The translations under genes were made by a program, and so were the position numbers. From Thermoplasmata archaeon (GTDB lineage Archaea > Thermoplasmatota > Thermoplasmata > Thermoplasmatales > Thermoplasmataceae): 64,000 nt of DNA. Location: NCBI GenBank assembly GCA_021797355.1, contig JAJZZX010000001.1, positions 124,001 to 188,000 of the forward strand. Direction: 5' to 3'. Shown here piece after piece: positions 44,295 to 52,703 of the stretch (within the stretch, counting starts at the first letter, position 1; each line of letters begins with the position of its first letter). Under the pieces are notes generated by a model. The model was not told where the DNA came from and did not search any database. It was given only the letters and a program-made list of their open reading frames with translations.

Positions 44295-45479
44295 ATGCCT
44301 CGCGCGAAGGGGTTCAACACGGAAGCAGTACATGCTGGAGAAATCAGGGATCCAAGCTTTGGAAACGTAGTAACACCAATATTCGAGACGGCAACATTTA
44401 TGTCTCCCAACACGAGCCGCAAGCCATACATTGATGCAACAAGGAACGAACCGTTCATTTACACTCGCTGGGGAAACCCTACAACACAGTCCCTTGAGGA
44501 GAAATATGCAACACTAGAGGGTGTGAAGCACGGACTGTCTTTCTCATCGGGAATGGCAGCAATAACATCAGCAATCTTTGCCATGGGCCTGAGGGGAAAG
44601 AAAATTATGGCCATAAACGAGCTTTATGGGCAGACTCATGCGTTCTTTTCATCTTATATTCAGGGGTTCGGCATGGAGTGTGATTTCATATCCATAGATG
44701 CGGCTAACGGCCCCAGCTTTGATCCGTCGGGTCACAGCCTGATGTATGTGGAATCCATTACGAACCCCACAATGAAGGTTGCTGACATCTCCTGGATCTC
44801 AAAGGTGTGCAAAGAGCATGGGATACCACTTGTAGTGGATGCGACATTTGCTTCACCGTTTAACCAGAAGCCTGCTGGCCTTGGGGCAGATGTTGTGGTG
44901 CACAGCGGCACAAAATACATGGCCGGGCATAGTGACATCACACTTGGCCTTGCTGGCACCAGCAACAGGGAATACTATGACGGCATTCAGAATGTCAGGA
45001 AGACCACCGGACCAGTGCCGGACCCAATACAGGCATACCTTGCTGCCAGGGGAATGAAAACGCTTGGAATAAGGATGGAGAGGCAGAACAGGAATGCAAT
45101 GGAGGTGGCCAAATTCCTCTCGGATCACAGGAAGGTAAGTTCAGTGAACTATCCTGGGCTCAAGGATTCCAAATATCATGAGATTGCATCGCGTGTGCTC
45201 AGAGGATATGGCGGGATGCTTTCTTTCGAGGTCAGTGGAGGGCTTCAGGCTGCGAGGAAGCTTCTCGGCCTGCTGAAAGTGCCGGTCGTAGCCACAAGCC
45301 TTGGCGGCGTTGAGAGCTTGGTATCGCTTCCGGTGGACACAAGCCATGCCTCAATCGATCCGCAGGAGAGGAAACGCATGGGCATTCCAGACGGGCTTGT
45401 CAGATTATCATGCGGTATCGAGGAATCTGACGACATAATAAATGATCTGGATTCCTCACTCTCTGCCATCGACTCTTAG
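44295..45479 (+). CDS. Cys/Met-metabolism PLP enzyme (cystathionine gamma-synthase / gamma-lyase / methionine gamma-lyase type)
   Basis: 394 residues, the full family length. N-terminus FNTEAVHAGEIRDPSFGNVVTPIFETATF is typical; the PLP Lys lies in VVHSGTKYMAGHSDITLG, the Tyr/Arg phosphate segment is IYTRWGNPT, and the C-terminus has TSLGGVESLVSLP..SHASIDP. Which reaction it performs (synthesis of cystathionine, its gamma cleavage, O-acetylhomoserine sulfhydrylation or methionine cleavage) is not decidable by eye. TATA CATATATTAAT lies about 25 bases before ATG 44295. Confidence 0.9.
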   Translation: MPRAKGFNTEAVHAGEIRDPSFGNVVTPIFETATFMSPNTSRKPYIDATRNEPFIYTRWGNPTTQSLEEKYATLEGVKHGLSFSSGMAAITSAIFAMGLRGKKIMAINELYGQTHAFFSSYIQGFGMECDFISIDAANGPSFDPSGHSLMYVESITNPTMKVADISWISKVCKEHGIPLVVDATFASPFNQKPAGLGADVVVHSGTKYMAGHSDITLGLAGTSNREYYDGIQNVRKTTGPVPDPIQAYLAARGMKTLGIRMERQNRNAMEVAKFLSDHRKVSSVNYPGLKDSKYHEIASRVLRGYGGMLSFEVSGGLQAARKLLGLLKVPVVATSLGGVESLVSLPVDTSHASIDPQERKRMGIPDGLVRLSCGIEESDDIINDLDSSLSAIDS

Positions 45480-45481
45480 TC

Positions 45482-45841
45482 TTAGAGAAGCTTGAACGTT
45501 CCGGTAATAGGATCAAGAACCGCACTTTCGGCGGGGCCTATGCCAACACAGGTCAGCGTACCCGGATCAACCTGTGTGTGTCCTGCATCATATATTGCCT
45601 CGGTTATCAAACCTGCGGAGTCGGCTTTGGCCTTTAGTTCAAGAAGCTCCTGCTGGTTCTGGAGTTTCACCACAATCTTCTTCTGCCCCCCTTCCAGCCA
45701 TTTCCTGAACAATTTCTTCTCGCTCTTTTCAGCCTTGAGCGCACATGAGACCGCTGCATGTGCAACCTGTGCGGCTATCTTTCCCTTCCCCAGGTCCAGG
45801 TCCTTCCTGACTGCTATGACCATCTTTATCTCGTCTACCAT
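45482..45841 (-). CDS. pth2: Peptidyl-tRNA hydrolase, archaeal type (Pth2)
   Basis: 119 residues, standard length. Releases peptides from peptidyl-tRNA. Conserved sequences are MVIAVRKDLDLGKGKIAAQVAHAA (catalytic Lys/Asp region), QKKIVVKLQNQQEL, IYDAGHTQVDPGTLTCVGIGPA and the C-terminal ITGTFKLL. Overlaps the CDP-archaeol synthase gene by seven bases and ends three bases from the trans-sulfuration gene stop (convergent). Confidence 0.95.
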   Translation of the reverse strand: MVDEIKMVIAVRKDLDLGKGKIAAQVAHAAVSCALKAEKSEKKLFRKWLEGGQKKIVVKLQNQQELLELKAKADSAGLITEAIYDAGHTQVDPGTLTCVGIGPAESAVLDPITGTFKLL

Positions 45842-46407
45842 GGGACATCCTTCTTCTTCATAGCAAACCCTATTATGTTAACACCCCTGTGAAGAGGCGG
45901 AGTGATAATGAGGATTGCCAGGGCACCAACTATATCTCCGTAGTATGTCATGAAGAAATGTCCAGAAAAAAGGTAGATGAACAGGAACGATACTAGGGCA
46001 AACGGCCACTGGTCAAGCAGTGCACCTTTCCCTCCACGCTGTATCCCAATGCGCCTCTTTATGAATGATCCAGCGACATCGCCTGTTAATGATCCAAAGG
46101 ACATTGCCATGAGGGTAACTAGGACGGATTCTATTGTATTGCCATATGGCCTGCCACCGGCAAAACCTGTCACCAGGAATATGCCGGCAAGTATGAGCCC
46201 TACCAGAACACCGGCTAGAGAGCCGCCTAGATATCCCGTCCAGGTCTTGCCGTCTCCGAGGATTCTCCTGCCATCAGGAAAATTGCGGCCCAGATCCATG
46301 GGAAAATGGCCTCCCGTCAGCACTGCCGCAGGATTGGCAACAAATCCTGGAATGAAGAGCACAAAGGCATAAACAATTTCAAGGGCTATCTGGACTGCAT
46401 CAGGCAT
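45835..46407 (-). CDS. carS: CDP-archaeol synthase
   Basis: 190 residues from ATG 46407. Activates unsaturated archaetidic acid with CTP in membrane ether-lipid synthesis. Four to five hydrophobic helices and the CarS/CdsA-like motif RRILGDGKTWTGYLGGSLAG, with GSLTGDVAGSFIKRRIGIQRG and LDQWPFALVSF. Overlaps the HTH-CBS gene upstream by eight bases and pth2 downstream by seven, forming a three-gene operon. Confidence 0.92.
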   Translation of the reverse strand: MPDAVQIALEIVYAFVLFIPGFVANPAAVLTGGHFPMDLGRNFPDGRRILGDGKTWTGYLGGSLAGVLVGLILAGIFLVTGFAGGRPYGNTIESVLVTLMAMSFGSLTGDVAGSFIKRRIGIQRGGKGALLDQWPFALVSFLFIYLFSGHFFMTYYGDIVGALAILIITPPLHRGVNIIGFAMKKKDVPW

Positions 46408-46978
46408 ATTCCTCAACAGCCTTGAGAATATCTGCCTTGGTAACTATCCCCTTCAGTTCTCCACCGTCCATTATGAGAACTGCGCTGGAATACTTAAGGA
46501 GAGGGTAAATCATTGATATTGGAGATGACCTGTCTAGCTGTGGCAGGGAAGCCCCCATAACCTTCCTCACTATCATGGACTTCAGGGAATCAAGGGTATT
46601 GCCCTTGAGAAGGAGATCATTTATGTCTGACTCGGAAACTGTGCCAACGACTTTCCTGTCCATTGTGGCAACTGGAAGTTGCGAATAGCCTCTTTCCCTC
46701 ATGAGATTCAGCGCCGATGTTATTGAATCTGTGGGGGAGCAGGTAATGACTGGGACCGACATTATCCTCTCTGCAGTGATGTCTATGGTGGTGGCACGCT
46801 GGCCTGATTTGTTGAGATAATCAAATATCTTTCTTACCTTGTCGTAGGTGGGGTTGATGCTCCCCTTTTCAAGCCTCGCTATGTATGACTGGCTTACTCC
46901 GCTAATCCTGGCAAGCTCCTTCTGGCTGATTCCAAGGTTTTTGCGCATCTTTCGGAGTTCCTCAATGGAAGGCAACAT
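46400..46978 (-). CDS. XRE-type HTH regulator with paired CBS domains
   Basis: 192 residues. An N-terminal Cro-like HTH (LGISQKELARISGVSQSYIARLEKG, about 13-40) is followed by two CBS modules (IMSVPVITCSPTDSITSALN and KVMGASLPQLDRSSPISM), a pair that usually binds adenosine nucleotides or SAM. The architecture suggests a DNA-binding protein sensing energy or methyl state. Promoter of the carS-pth2 operon, so it may regulate lipid synthesis or itself. Confidence 0.88.
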   Translation of the reverse strand: MLPSIEELRKMRKNLGISQKELARISGVSQSYIARLEKGSINPTYDKVRKIFDYLNKSGQRATTIDITAERIMSVPVITCSPTDSITSALNLMRERGYSQLPVATMDRKVVGTVSESDINDLLLKGNTLDSLKSMIVRKVMGASLPQLDRSSPISMIYPLLKYSSAVLIMDGGELKGIVTKADILKAVEEYA

Positions 46979-47082
46979 TTTATTGGGGATTATTACTGGG
47001 ATATTAATATTCCCATGATAACATTACTGCGGATAATTAGAGATGAAATAACTCAATATAGTATGTTTGCCTTTACGCCTTA

Positions 47083-47835
47083 TTGTCCGATACAAAGAAA
47101 TGGCTTGAGAAGAATAACAGGATCACTGGGCTTGCCCTTGCAATACTGGCATCTGCCTTGGTAGTGATTCTTTCAATTTATGTGTATGGCGAGATCGTCT
47201 TCCTTGTGCCGGTAGTCACATTCTTCAGCTTCCACTATGTTAAGCTCTACAAGCTTAAGCCAAGATTCCTTGGCAGCGTCGTTGTATTCATTATAGCTGC
47301 CATGGTATCCTCCGGGTTTGCTGCACACATTGACTATTCATCGCACCCAACATATGAGTCAGCCTTCCCGGACGGAAGCATTGTGCTCGGGAATGTAACG
47401 CCATATGCCTCCACTTCAGGCACGTTCACGTATAACATCACCATAATAGAGAACACCAGTGCAGCGGCTAACCTGTCCGTCATAAGCCTGCACATATCTT
47501 CATCCGGTTACAGCAACACGGTGAATCTGCATGGAACACCCATCAACTCTACCTACATAACTTATACATACAGCACTTCAAGCCTTCCTGTGGGCCTTTA
47601 CAGCTATAACCTGAGTTATACCGAACCAAATGGAACTGTGGTCTACAGCGGTCCTCTCGGCGGCCCGGTGCATGATACCGTATTTGTGCTATTTGAAAGC
47701 TTCCTGCCCACCTATATACTCACATATCTCATCTATTTCGAGCTCATATTTGCAGTAGGGGTGTTCATAGGAAGAAGCATTGGCAACAGCATGAGGTACA
47801 ACCAGCAGAGAAGGAACCAGCCCCCACAGCAATGA
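47083..47835 (+). CDS. Membrane protein with extracellular beta domain, unknown function
   Basis: 250 residues. Three N-terminal hydrophobic helices (about 14-88), an extracellular Ser/Thr/Asn-rich beta region (about 90-205) with many N-x-S/T sites, a C-terminal helix (about 208-230) and a Gln-rich basic tail (YNQQRRNQPPQQ). Start is TTG 47083, about 26 bases after a TATA-like CAATATAGT (near 47053). I do not recognise the family. Possible role in cell envelope or S-layer context only by composition. Confidence 0.65.
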   Translation: MSDTKKWLEKNNRITGLALAILASALVVILSIYVYGEIVFLVPVVTFFSFHYVKLYKLKPRFLGSVVVFIIAAMVSSGFAAHIDYSSHPTYESAFPDGSIVLGNVTPYASTSGTFTYNITIIENTSAAANLSVISLHISSSGYSNTVNLHGTPINSTYITYTYSTSSLPVGLYSYNLSYTEPNGTVVYSGPLGGPVHDTVFVLFESFLPTYILTYLIYFELIFAVGVFIGRSIGNSMRYNQQRRNQPPQQ

Positions 47836-47856
47836 AATTGGCTTTGAAGCTGGATG

Positions 47857-50511
47857 CTATGCAGAGAGTCCCCTGTCTATTATGCGAATTCTGAAATAGC
47901 TCGACATTGGTGGAGGAATGCTTTTCAGAAAATGCTGCAATGGGAGTGTCCTGAGCTCTTCCGCACCTCCCTCCTGTATCACGTTGTGAAGGAGCATGGA
48001 AAGCGGGATGGAACCAAATGCCCTGGTAGCCGATTTTTCCATGAAATTCTCGCCCTCTATCCAGAGGTCCCTGAGATTGCCATCTTTTCTTCTTTCAACA
48101 ACGAGCCTGCATCCCAGCAGAACGCTTCGCAGGAAGGCTGAATGGCTTTCAGCTTCGCGTTCCACCATCTTTTCCAGGCCTCGGAAGTCAGAGGTGAAAT
48201 ACAGGTTGAGGGCCGACAGGGCAAGGCCCGCATCCAGAAAATATGGCTCCTGCGTTTCTGTGGCAGCATCGAGCGCACGGTTGAACGCATCACCAGCCTT
48301 GTAAAGATCGCCGCGAATCATGAAGTATAGTGAAACCAGGAAACTGAACTGTATGCCGTCTCTGGGATCAAGGCTATAATCTGCTGTCAGAAGCTCCTCA
48401 TCAGCCTTATCCATGACTTTCCCTCCAAAGTATCTTGCCATGTGCCGTATGGCAATGCTAAATTCCTTGGTACCTCTGGTGCCAAGGCTGGATGTTATCT
48501 CTAGGCATTTTTCAGCATAGGAAACTGAGGAATCAAAGTCAAAGGCTTTCATGGATGCAAGATAAGCAAGAAGGGAAGCCCTGAACGCCTGCATGTGATT
48601 GGACATCCTTTCTGATATTGCCAGAGAGACGGCAGCAAGTTGCCGGGCTTTTTTCGCTTCACCGATTATATCCATGACATATGCCAGATTCAGCATCCCG
48701 GCAGATCTCATTGTCCTGTCCCCCGTAAGGTAGGTGTATGGAATCAGGGCCAGGCCCGTATCCATGGCCTGGGGATATCTTCCCAAGTATTCAAGGACCG
48801 CCTGGATATTATTCATGTTTCTGGTTATCTGAAGCCAGATGCCCAGCTTCATGTTTATTTTCAGAGATTTTTCATACAGGCCAAGAGCACCTTCATAATC
48901 ACCAGTATATCCTGAAATGCTGCCCAGCACAGTCAGAGCCCTGGCCTCAGCCTCATGGTTTTTATCCTTCAGTGCCAGTTGAAGTGCAGCATCTGCATGT
49001 TCTTTTGACCGCTGGATTTGATCCAGGGAGAAATAGTTCTCAGCAAGAATAATATGTGCCATGGCACTTGCTCCAGAATCCAGATCCTTCTTTGCGAGAA
49101 GGGAATCCAGAACGGAAACTGAAGCCTCGTGGTTCCCCAAAGCGGAATATATGGTGGCCAGGGTAAGTGAGGTACTGACCCGATCTATGTTGTTGTTTCC
49201 CAGATGTTCATAGCAGCTTCTTGCGCCCTCCAGGTCATCCGAATTATAAATGGCATTGCACCGGACCAGGCCCAGTATGGAATTGGTCTCTTCATCAGCA
49301 AACTTTCCCATCATTGATTCAGAAAACCGTCGAAGCTCAGAGACGGAGGTGAACTTTCTGACGAAGCTACGCCACTCATTCCTTATGAGATTAGAAAGAT
49401 CTTCATAGCTTCTGGAAACTGTAAGTATGTTTATTCTGGACTGGAGAGGAAGATTGACGAATTCTGCCGAGGCTGAAATCCTTTGGGCAGCACTTTCCTG
49501 TACAGATGCAGAAAGCCGGTCGCCAGCATATCTCTTCAGAAAGTAGCTGGTAAAGGATGCAGTGCCCATGTTTAGTGTTAAGAGGCCCTTGGATTTCAAG
49601 GTCTCAATCGCCTGTTTCGTTTCATCGGCAGTCATGCCTGTGAGTGAGGCCATCAGGCGCAGATCAAGCCCCGTCTCGCAAAGTGAAAGCAGAGCAATAA
49701 TTTCCCTCTCCGCGTCTGAGGCTTCGTCAAGTATCAGAGAAATGAACTGCCCCATGTTTGCAGGTATGAGGAAGCTGCGATACAGGCTGTTGTTTACGCC
49801 TCCACTGGCGTTTATTATTCCCTTGTGCTTGTAGTATCTGAGTGTGTAGTCCAGAATACGGAAATTTCCGTCGGCCAGCCTGTAAAGATCACGGACAAGA
49901 TCATAATCCAGGCTGTAACCCCTTGATTCAAGGAAGCCAGTGAAATCGGTAATGGCAGGCTTACCGGTATCGTATATCCGCGAAATGCCCTCAGTGCGAT
50001 GGGTCTCAAGGAAACCAGCAACATCCCCATTCCAGAGGAACATGTCAGTATCAAGTGATCCGGCTAGGATCATGCCTGATACCCCGGTATTGCTCGCCAG
50101 GTATGTGAACAGGTATCTGGTCGGGTCGCCTAGGAGGTTGAGCCCCTCCAGAATAATTGCCATCTTCCGTCCACTCTTCCAGAGGCTTTCAAGGTCTAGC
50201 AGGATTTCAGAGAGCTCCCTGACTTTGTTAGTTCCAGTTATGGAATCAAGAATACGGTTGAAAGGGTCATACTTAAGGGTTTCCGGGGAGGTCAGGGGCG
50301 GTGGAAAGAAAACCTCATATCCAGAAGATGAGAGCGATGTGGCAACGCTTTCCAGAATCCTGCTTTTTCCGCTGCCAAATCTCCCGGATATAATGAACGA
50401 ACTGGTCCCTGATGATGTTGCCTCTCTGGCTATTCTTTCAGAAAGTTCCGAGATATTGCTGCCGCCGGTCAACACCACCCCATAGGACCACTTTGAAATA
50501 GCTTTTTCCAC
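47857..50511 (-). CDS. Large STAND-like P-loop ATPase with TPR-like repeats
   Basis: 884 residues. The P-loop GRFGSGKSRIL (about 43-53), Walker B-like region MAIILEGLNLL, then a winged-helix-like segment (ETGLDLRLMASLTGMTADETKQA), and from about residue 430 onward helical repeats typical of TPRs (AIYSALGNHEASVSVLDSLL, ALTVLGSISGYTGDYEGALG). This AAA/STAND-plus-TPR build is that of signal-transduction NTPases, including MalT-like regulators; a DNA-binding C-terminal domain is not seen. Convergent with the membrane protein gene. The start ATG 50511 is followed by an immediate ATPase domain. Confidence 0.75.
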   Translation of the reverse strand: MEKAISKWSYGVVLTGGSNISELSERIAREATSSGTSSFIISGRFGSGKSRILESVATSLSSSGYEVFFPPPLTSPETLKYDPFNRILDSITGTNKVRELSEILLDLESLWKSGRKMAIILEGLNLLGDPTRYLFTYLASNTGVSGMILAGSLDTDMFLWNGDVAGFLETHRTEGISRIYDTGKPAITDFTGFLESRGYSLDYDLVRDLYRLADGNFRILDYTLRYYKHKGIINASGGVNNSLYRSFLIPANMGQFISLILDEASDAEREIIALLSLCETGLDLRLMASLTGMTADETKQAIETLKSKGLLTLNMGTASFTSYFLKRYAGDRLSASVQESAAQRISASAEFVNLPLQSRINILTVSRSYEDLSNLIRNEWRSFVRKFTSVSELRRFSESMMGKFADEETNSILGLVRCNAIYNSDDLEGARSCYEHLGNNNIDRVSTSLTLATIYSALGNHEASVSVLDSLLAKKDLDSGASAMAHIILAENYFSLDQIQRSKEHADAALQLALKDKNHEAEARALTVLGSISGYTGDYEGALGLYEKSLKINMKLGIWLQITRNMNNIQAVLEYLGRYPQAMDTGLALIPYTYLTGDRTMRSAGMLNLAYVMDIIGEAKKARQLAAVSLAISERMSNHMQAFRASLLAYLASMKAFDFDSSVSYAEKCLEITSSLGTRGTKEFSIAIRHMARYFGGKVMDKADEELLTADYSLDPRDGIQFSFLVSLYFMIRGDLYKAGDAFNRALDAATETQEPYFLDAGLALSALNLYFTSDFRGLEKMVEREAESHSAFLRSVLLGCRLVVERRKDGNLRDLWIEGENFMEKSATRAFGSIPLSMLLHNVIQEGGAEELRTLPLQHFLKSIPPPMSSYFRIRIIDRGLSA

Positions 50512-50651
50512 TATTTATTCAGTTTTCGCTCCGGTGGTGGATTTCGCCATTTAAGACCTGTGCCCGAATTCAGGCGTATAAGAAATCGCTTCATGATCAT
50601 GCAGACAAGGAAACATTAATGTGGTAAGCACATCATGTTGTTGGGATAACA

Positions 50652-50837
50652 ATGGCGAGTTACCATTTTAAATGTAAGGATATAGGCATGAACTGCCAGT
50701 ACGAAGCGTCGGCTAAGAAGGCCGAGGATCTTATTCCCCAGATCGCAGAGCATGCAAAAACGGCTCACAACATTACTGAGATCAATGACGACCTGAAGCA
50801 GAAAGTCAATGCAGCCATAAAGCGAAGGCTTTTTTAA
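50652..50837 (+). CDS. DUF1059-like small protein
   Basis: 61 residues. The sequence FKCKDIGMNCQYEASAKKAE then IAEHAKTAHNITEI resembles DUF1059 proteins, short C-x6-C containing proteins with a C-terminal helix and A-x-x-x-H motif that may bind metal. No function is known. Precedes the AbrB-PhoU gene in the same direction. Confidence 0.75.
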   Translation: MASYHFKCKDIGMNCQYEASAKKAEDLIPQIAEHAKTAHNITEINDDLKQKVNAAIKRRLF

Positions 50838-50898
50838 TATCTAATTATGGAATCTAATTTCTCATAAATTCTATATAGGAAGTTGCCATTATAAATAG

Positions 50899-51876
50899 AT
50901 GGTAACATACACAAGGAGAGTCCAGCTAACAGGAGGCTCCACTTTCATAGTTTCTCTTCCGGCCAGATGGGTGAAAGAGACTGGCCTGAACAAGGGAAGC
51001 GAGCTCGTGCTGGAAGAGAGCAATGGAGTTCTTACAATTTCAAATTCACAGGCCAAGCCACGGGAGGATACCAGGATTCTTAGCATCTCCGGGAAGCCAA
51101 ACCTGGAGTATTTTCAGAGAGTCCTCACCTCCATATACATAGCGGGATTTGATACACTGACCATAAAGAGCTCTTCTTATATAGACAGCAGCACCATTGA
51201 GGCAATATCCCGCTTTACAAGGCTCGTCATGGGCGTTGAGATTTTCGACGAATCCTCTAGATCCATAGTGCTTCAGAATGTTCTGGATTCCAGTTCATTC
51301 CCTGTTTCGAATGCAGTGAGGCGAATGTCACTCAACGTTCAGACAATGATCGACGACACAATTTCCGGGATGGAGAATTCAGACAGCGATCTGCTCGAAA
51401 GCGTAATTGGAAGGGATGATGATGTGGACAGGTACCAGCTATATGTGTACAGGGAGGTACAGTCGGGCAAGAGCGAGCAGGAGAACGGCACATTCTACCT
51501 GATATTCTCAAGAATACTGGAGAGGATTGCCGACCACGCAGTGAATATATGCAGGATATGGAAGAATGCCGGCGGAATCAGTGGAGACGGTGCGTCGCAG
51601 CTTATCTGGCTCCTCAGGGAGTCCGGCAAGATGTACAACGAGGCAGTGGAGGCATTCTATTCCAAAAAATTTGATGTCCTGAACGGCATCATAGGCAAAA
51701 AATCAACGGTTGTAGGCGGCAAATCGGACATACTGAAGGCGGTTACCGGAGAGAGATCAGCTTATACGCTTGTTCCGGCGTCAGAGGAGGTTGTGAGGAT
51801 AGGGCTGTACGCAACTGACATAGCAGAGCTGGCAATGGACATGATGGTGGCCGGCAGCAAGGAATTCAGCATCTGA
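50899..51876 (+). CDS. AbrB-PhoU fusion, phosphate-responsive regulator
   Basis: 325 residues. An N-terminal SpoVT/AbrB-type swapped-hairpin DNA-binding domain (RRVQLTGGSTFIVSLPARWVKETGLNKGSELVL, about 5-38) and two PhoU-like helical repeats. The PhoU metal signatures are partly visible (ERIADHAVNICRIWKN; IGLYATDIAELAMDMM). Archaeal fusions of this type are proposed phosphate-uptake regulators. No pst transporter is in the window. A TATA-like TCTATATAGG lies about 25 bases before ATG 50899. Confidence 0.88.
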   Translation: MVTYTRRVQLTGGSTFIVSLPARWVKETGLNKGSELVLEESNGVLTISNSQAKPREDTRILSISGKPNLEYFQRVLTSIYIAGFDTLTIKSSSYIDSSTIEAISRFTRLVMGVEIFDESSRSIVLQNVLDSSSFPVSNAVRRMSLNVQTMIDDTISGMENSDSDLLESVIGRDDDVDRYQLYVYREVQSGKSEQENGTFYLIFSRILERIADHAVNICRIWKNAGGISGDGASQLIWLLRESGKMYNEAVEAFYSKKFDVLNGIIGKKSTVVGGKSDILKAVTGERSAYTLVPASEEVVRIGLYATDIAELAMDMMVAGSKEFSI

Positions 51877-51878
51877 CA

Positions 51879-52703
51879 TCAGTCGATGTCCAAGGGCTCC
51901 AACTGGGGCTTCTCAACATCACCCCGGATTATCCCTGCTGGAGTGTCCGGATCATGGTTGAATATGCAGATGGCACCATCCCTTATCGCTTTCCTGATGA
52001 GGCCCTTCTTCATTTTAACAGTTTCAAGCGGAAAGCTGTCAATGGCCGTTATGTATGGTATCCTGATATGAAAAGCCGACGGAATGAGGTCTCCAAAATA
52101 TATGATCTCTCTATTTCGATCCCCGGCTATGATAACCTGATGGCCAGCAGTATGTCCACCGGTAATAATTACCCTAACACCTGGCACAACTCTTCCGGAC
52201 CCATTAATATGGATTTTCTCCGCCCCTTTCATTGCGCTATCGTACCTCCAGTAGCTGCCTCTCGTGAATTCGTTCGTCCTCCAGTACGACATGAATTCTG
52301 ATGACTGTGCCACAATGGCTGCGTTTGAAAATTCCCTGCCATGGGGGGTCTCAAGCAGGCTGTGCCCAAGATGGTCAAAGTGAAGATGGGAGTGGACAAT
52401 GTATCTGACGCTTCCAAGTGGAGTGTGCCTTTCGACATCCTTTCCAAGATCGGATGATTTATCCACCTCATATATTGATGCCAGCTTCTGGCTGGGAGGA
52501 GTTCCTATGCCGCTATCAAAGAGTATGGAAAAATCCTTGCCAACCAGGAGCGGTATTCTCAGCGCTAGCCTTACCCTACCGTTATGGTCTTCAGCTGCAT
52601 ATCTTGACCAGATAGTCCTGGGTACAATGCCGAAGTACGCTCCAGGGTCAAGGGTGAAATAACCGTCGGAGAGAAGATGGAATTCATAGTCTCCCAGGCG
52701 CAT
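51879..52703 (-). CDS. Metallo-beta-lactamase-fold hydrolase
   Basis: 274 residues. Metal-binding motif HSHLHFDHLGH (about 107-117), later ITGGHTAGHQV, YFGDLIPS, and a final His in IFNHDPD. This is the pattern of MBL-fold lactonases/thioesterase-like hydrolases. Its ATG (52703) directly abuts the TGA of the acyl-CoA synthetase (52704), so translation is coupled; a thioester- or lactone-hydrolysing partner of that enzyme is plausible (inference). Confidence 0.83.
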   Translation of the reverse strand: MRLGDYEFHLLSDGYFTLDPGAYFGIVPRTIWSRYAAEDHNGRVRLALRIPLLVGKDFSILFDSGIGTPPSQKLASIYEVDKSSDLGKDVERHTPLGSVRYIVHSHLHFDHLGHSLLETPHGREFSNAAIVAQSSEFMSYWRTNEFTRGSYWRYDSAMKGAEKIHINGSGRVVPGVRVIITGGHTAGHQVIIAGDRNREIIYFGDLIPSAFHIRIPYITAIDSFPLETVKMKKGLIRKAIRDGAICIFNHDPDTPAGIIRGDVEKPQLEPLDID

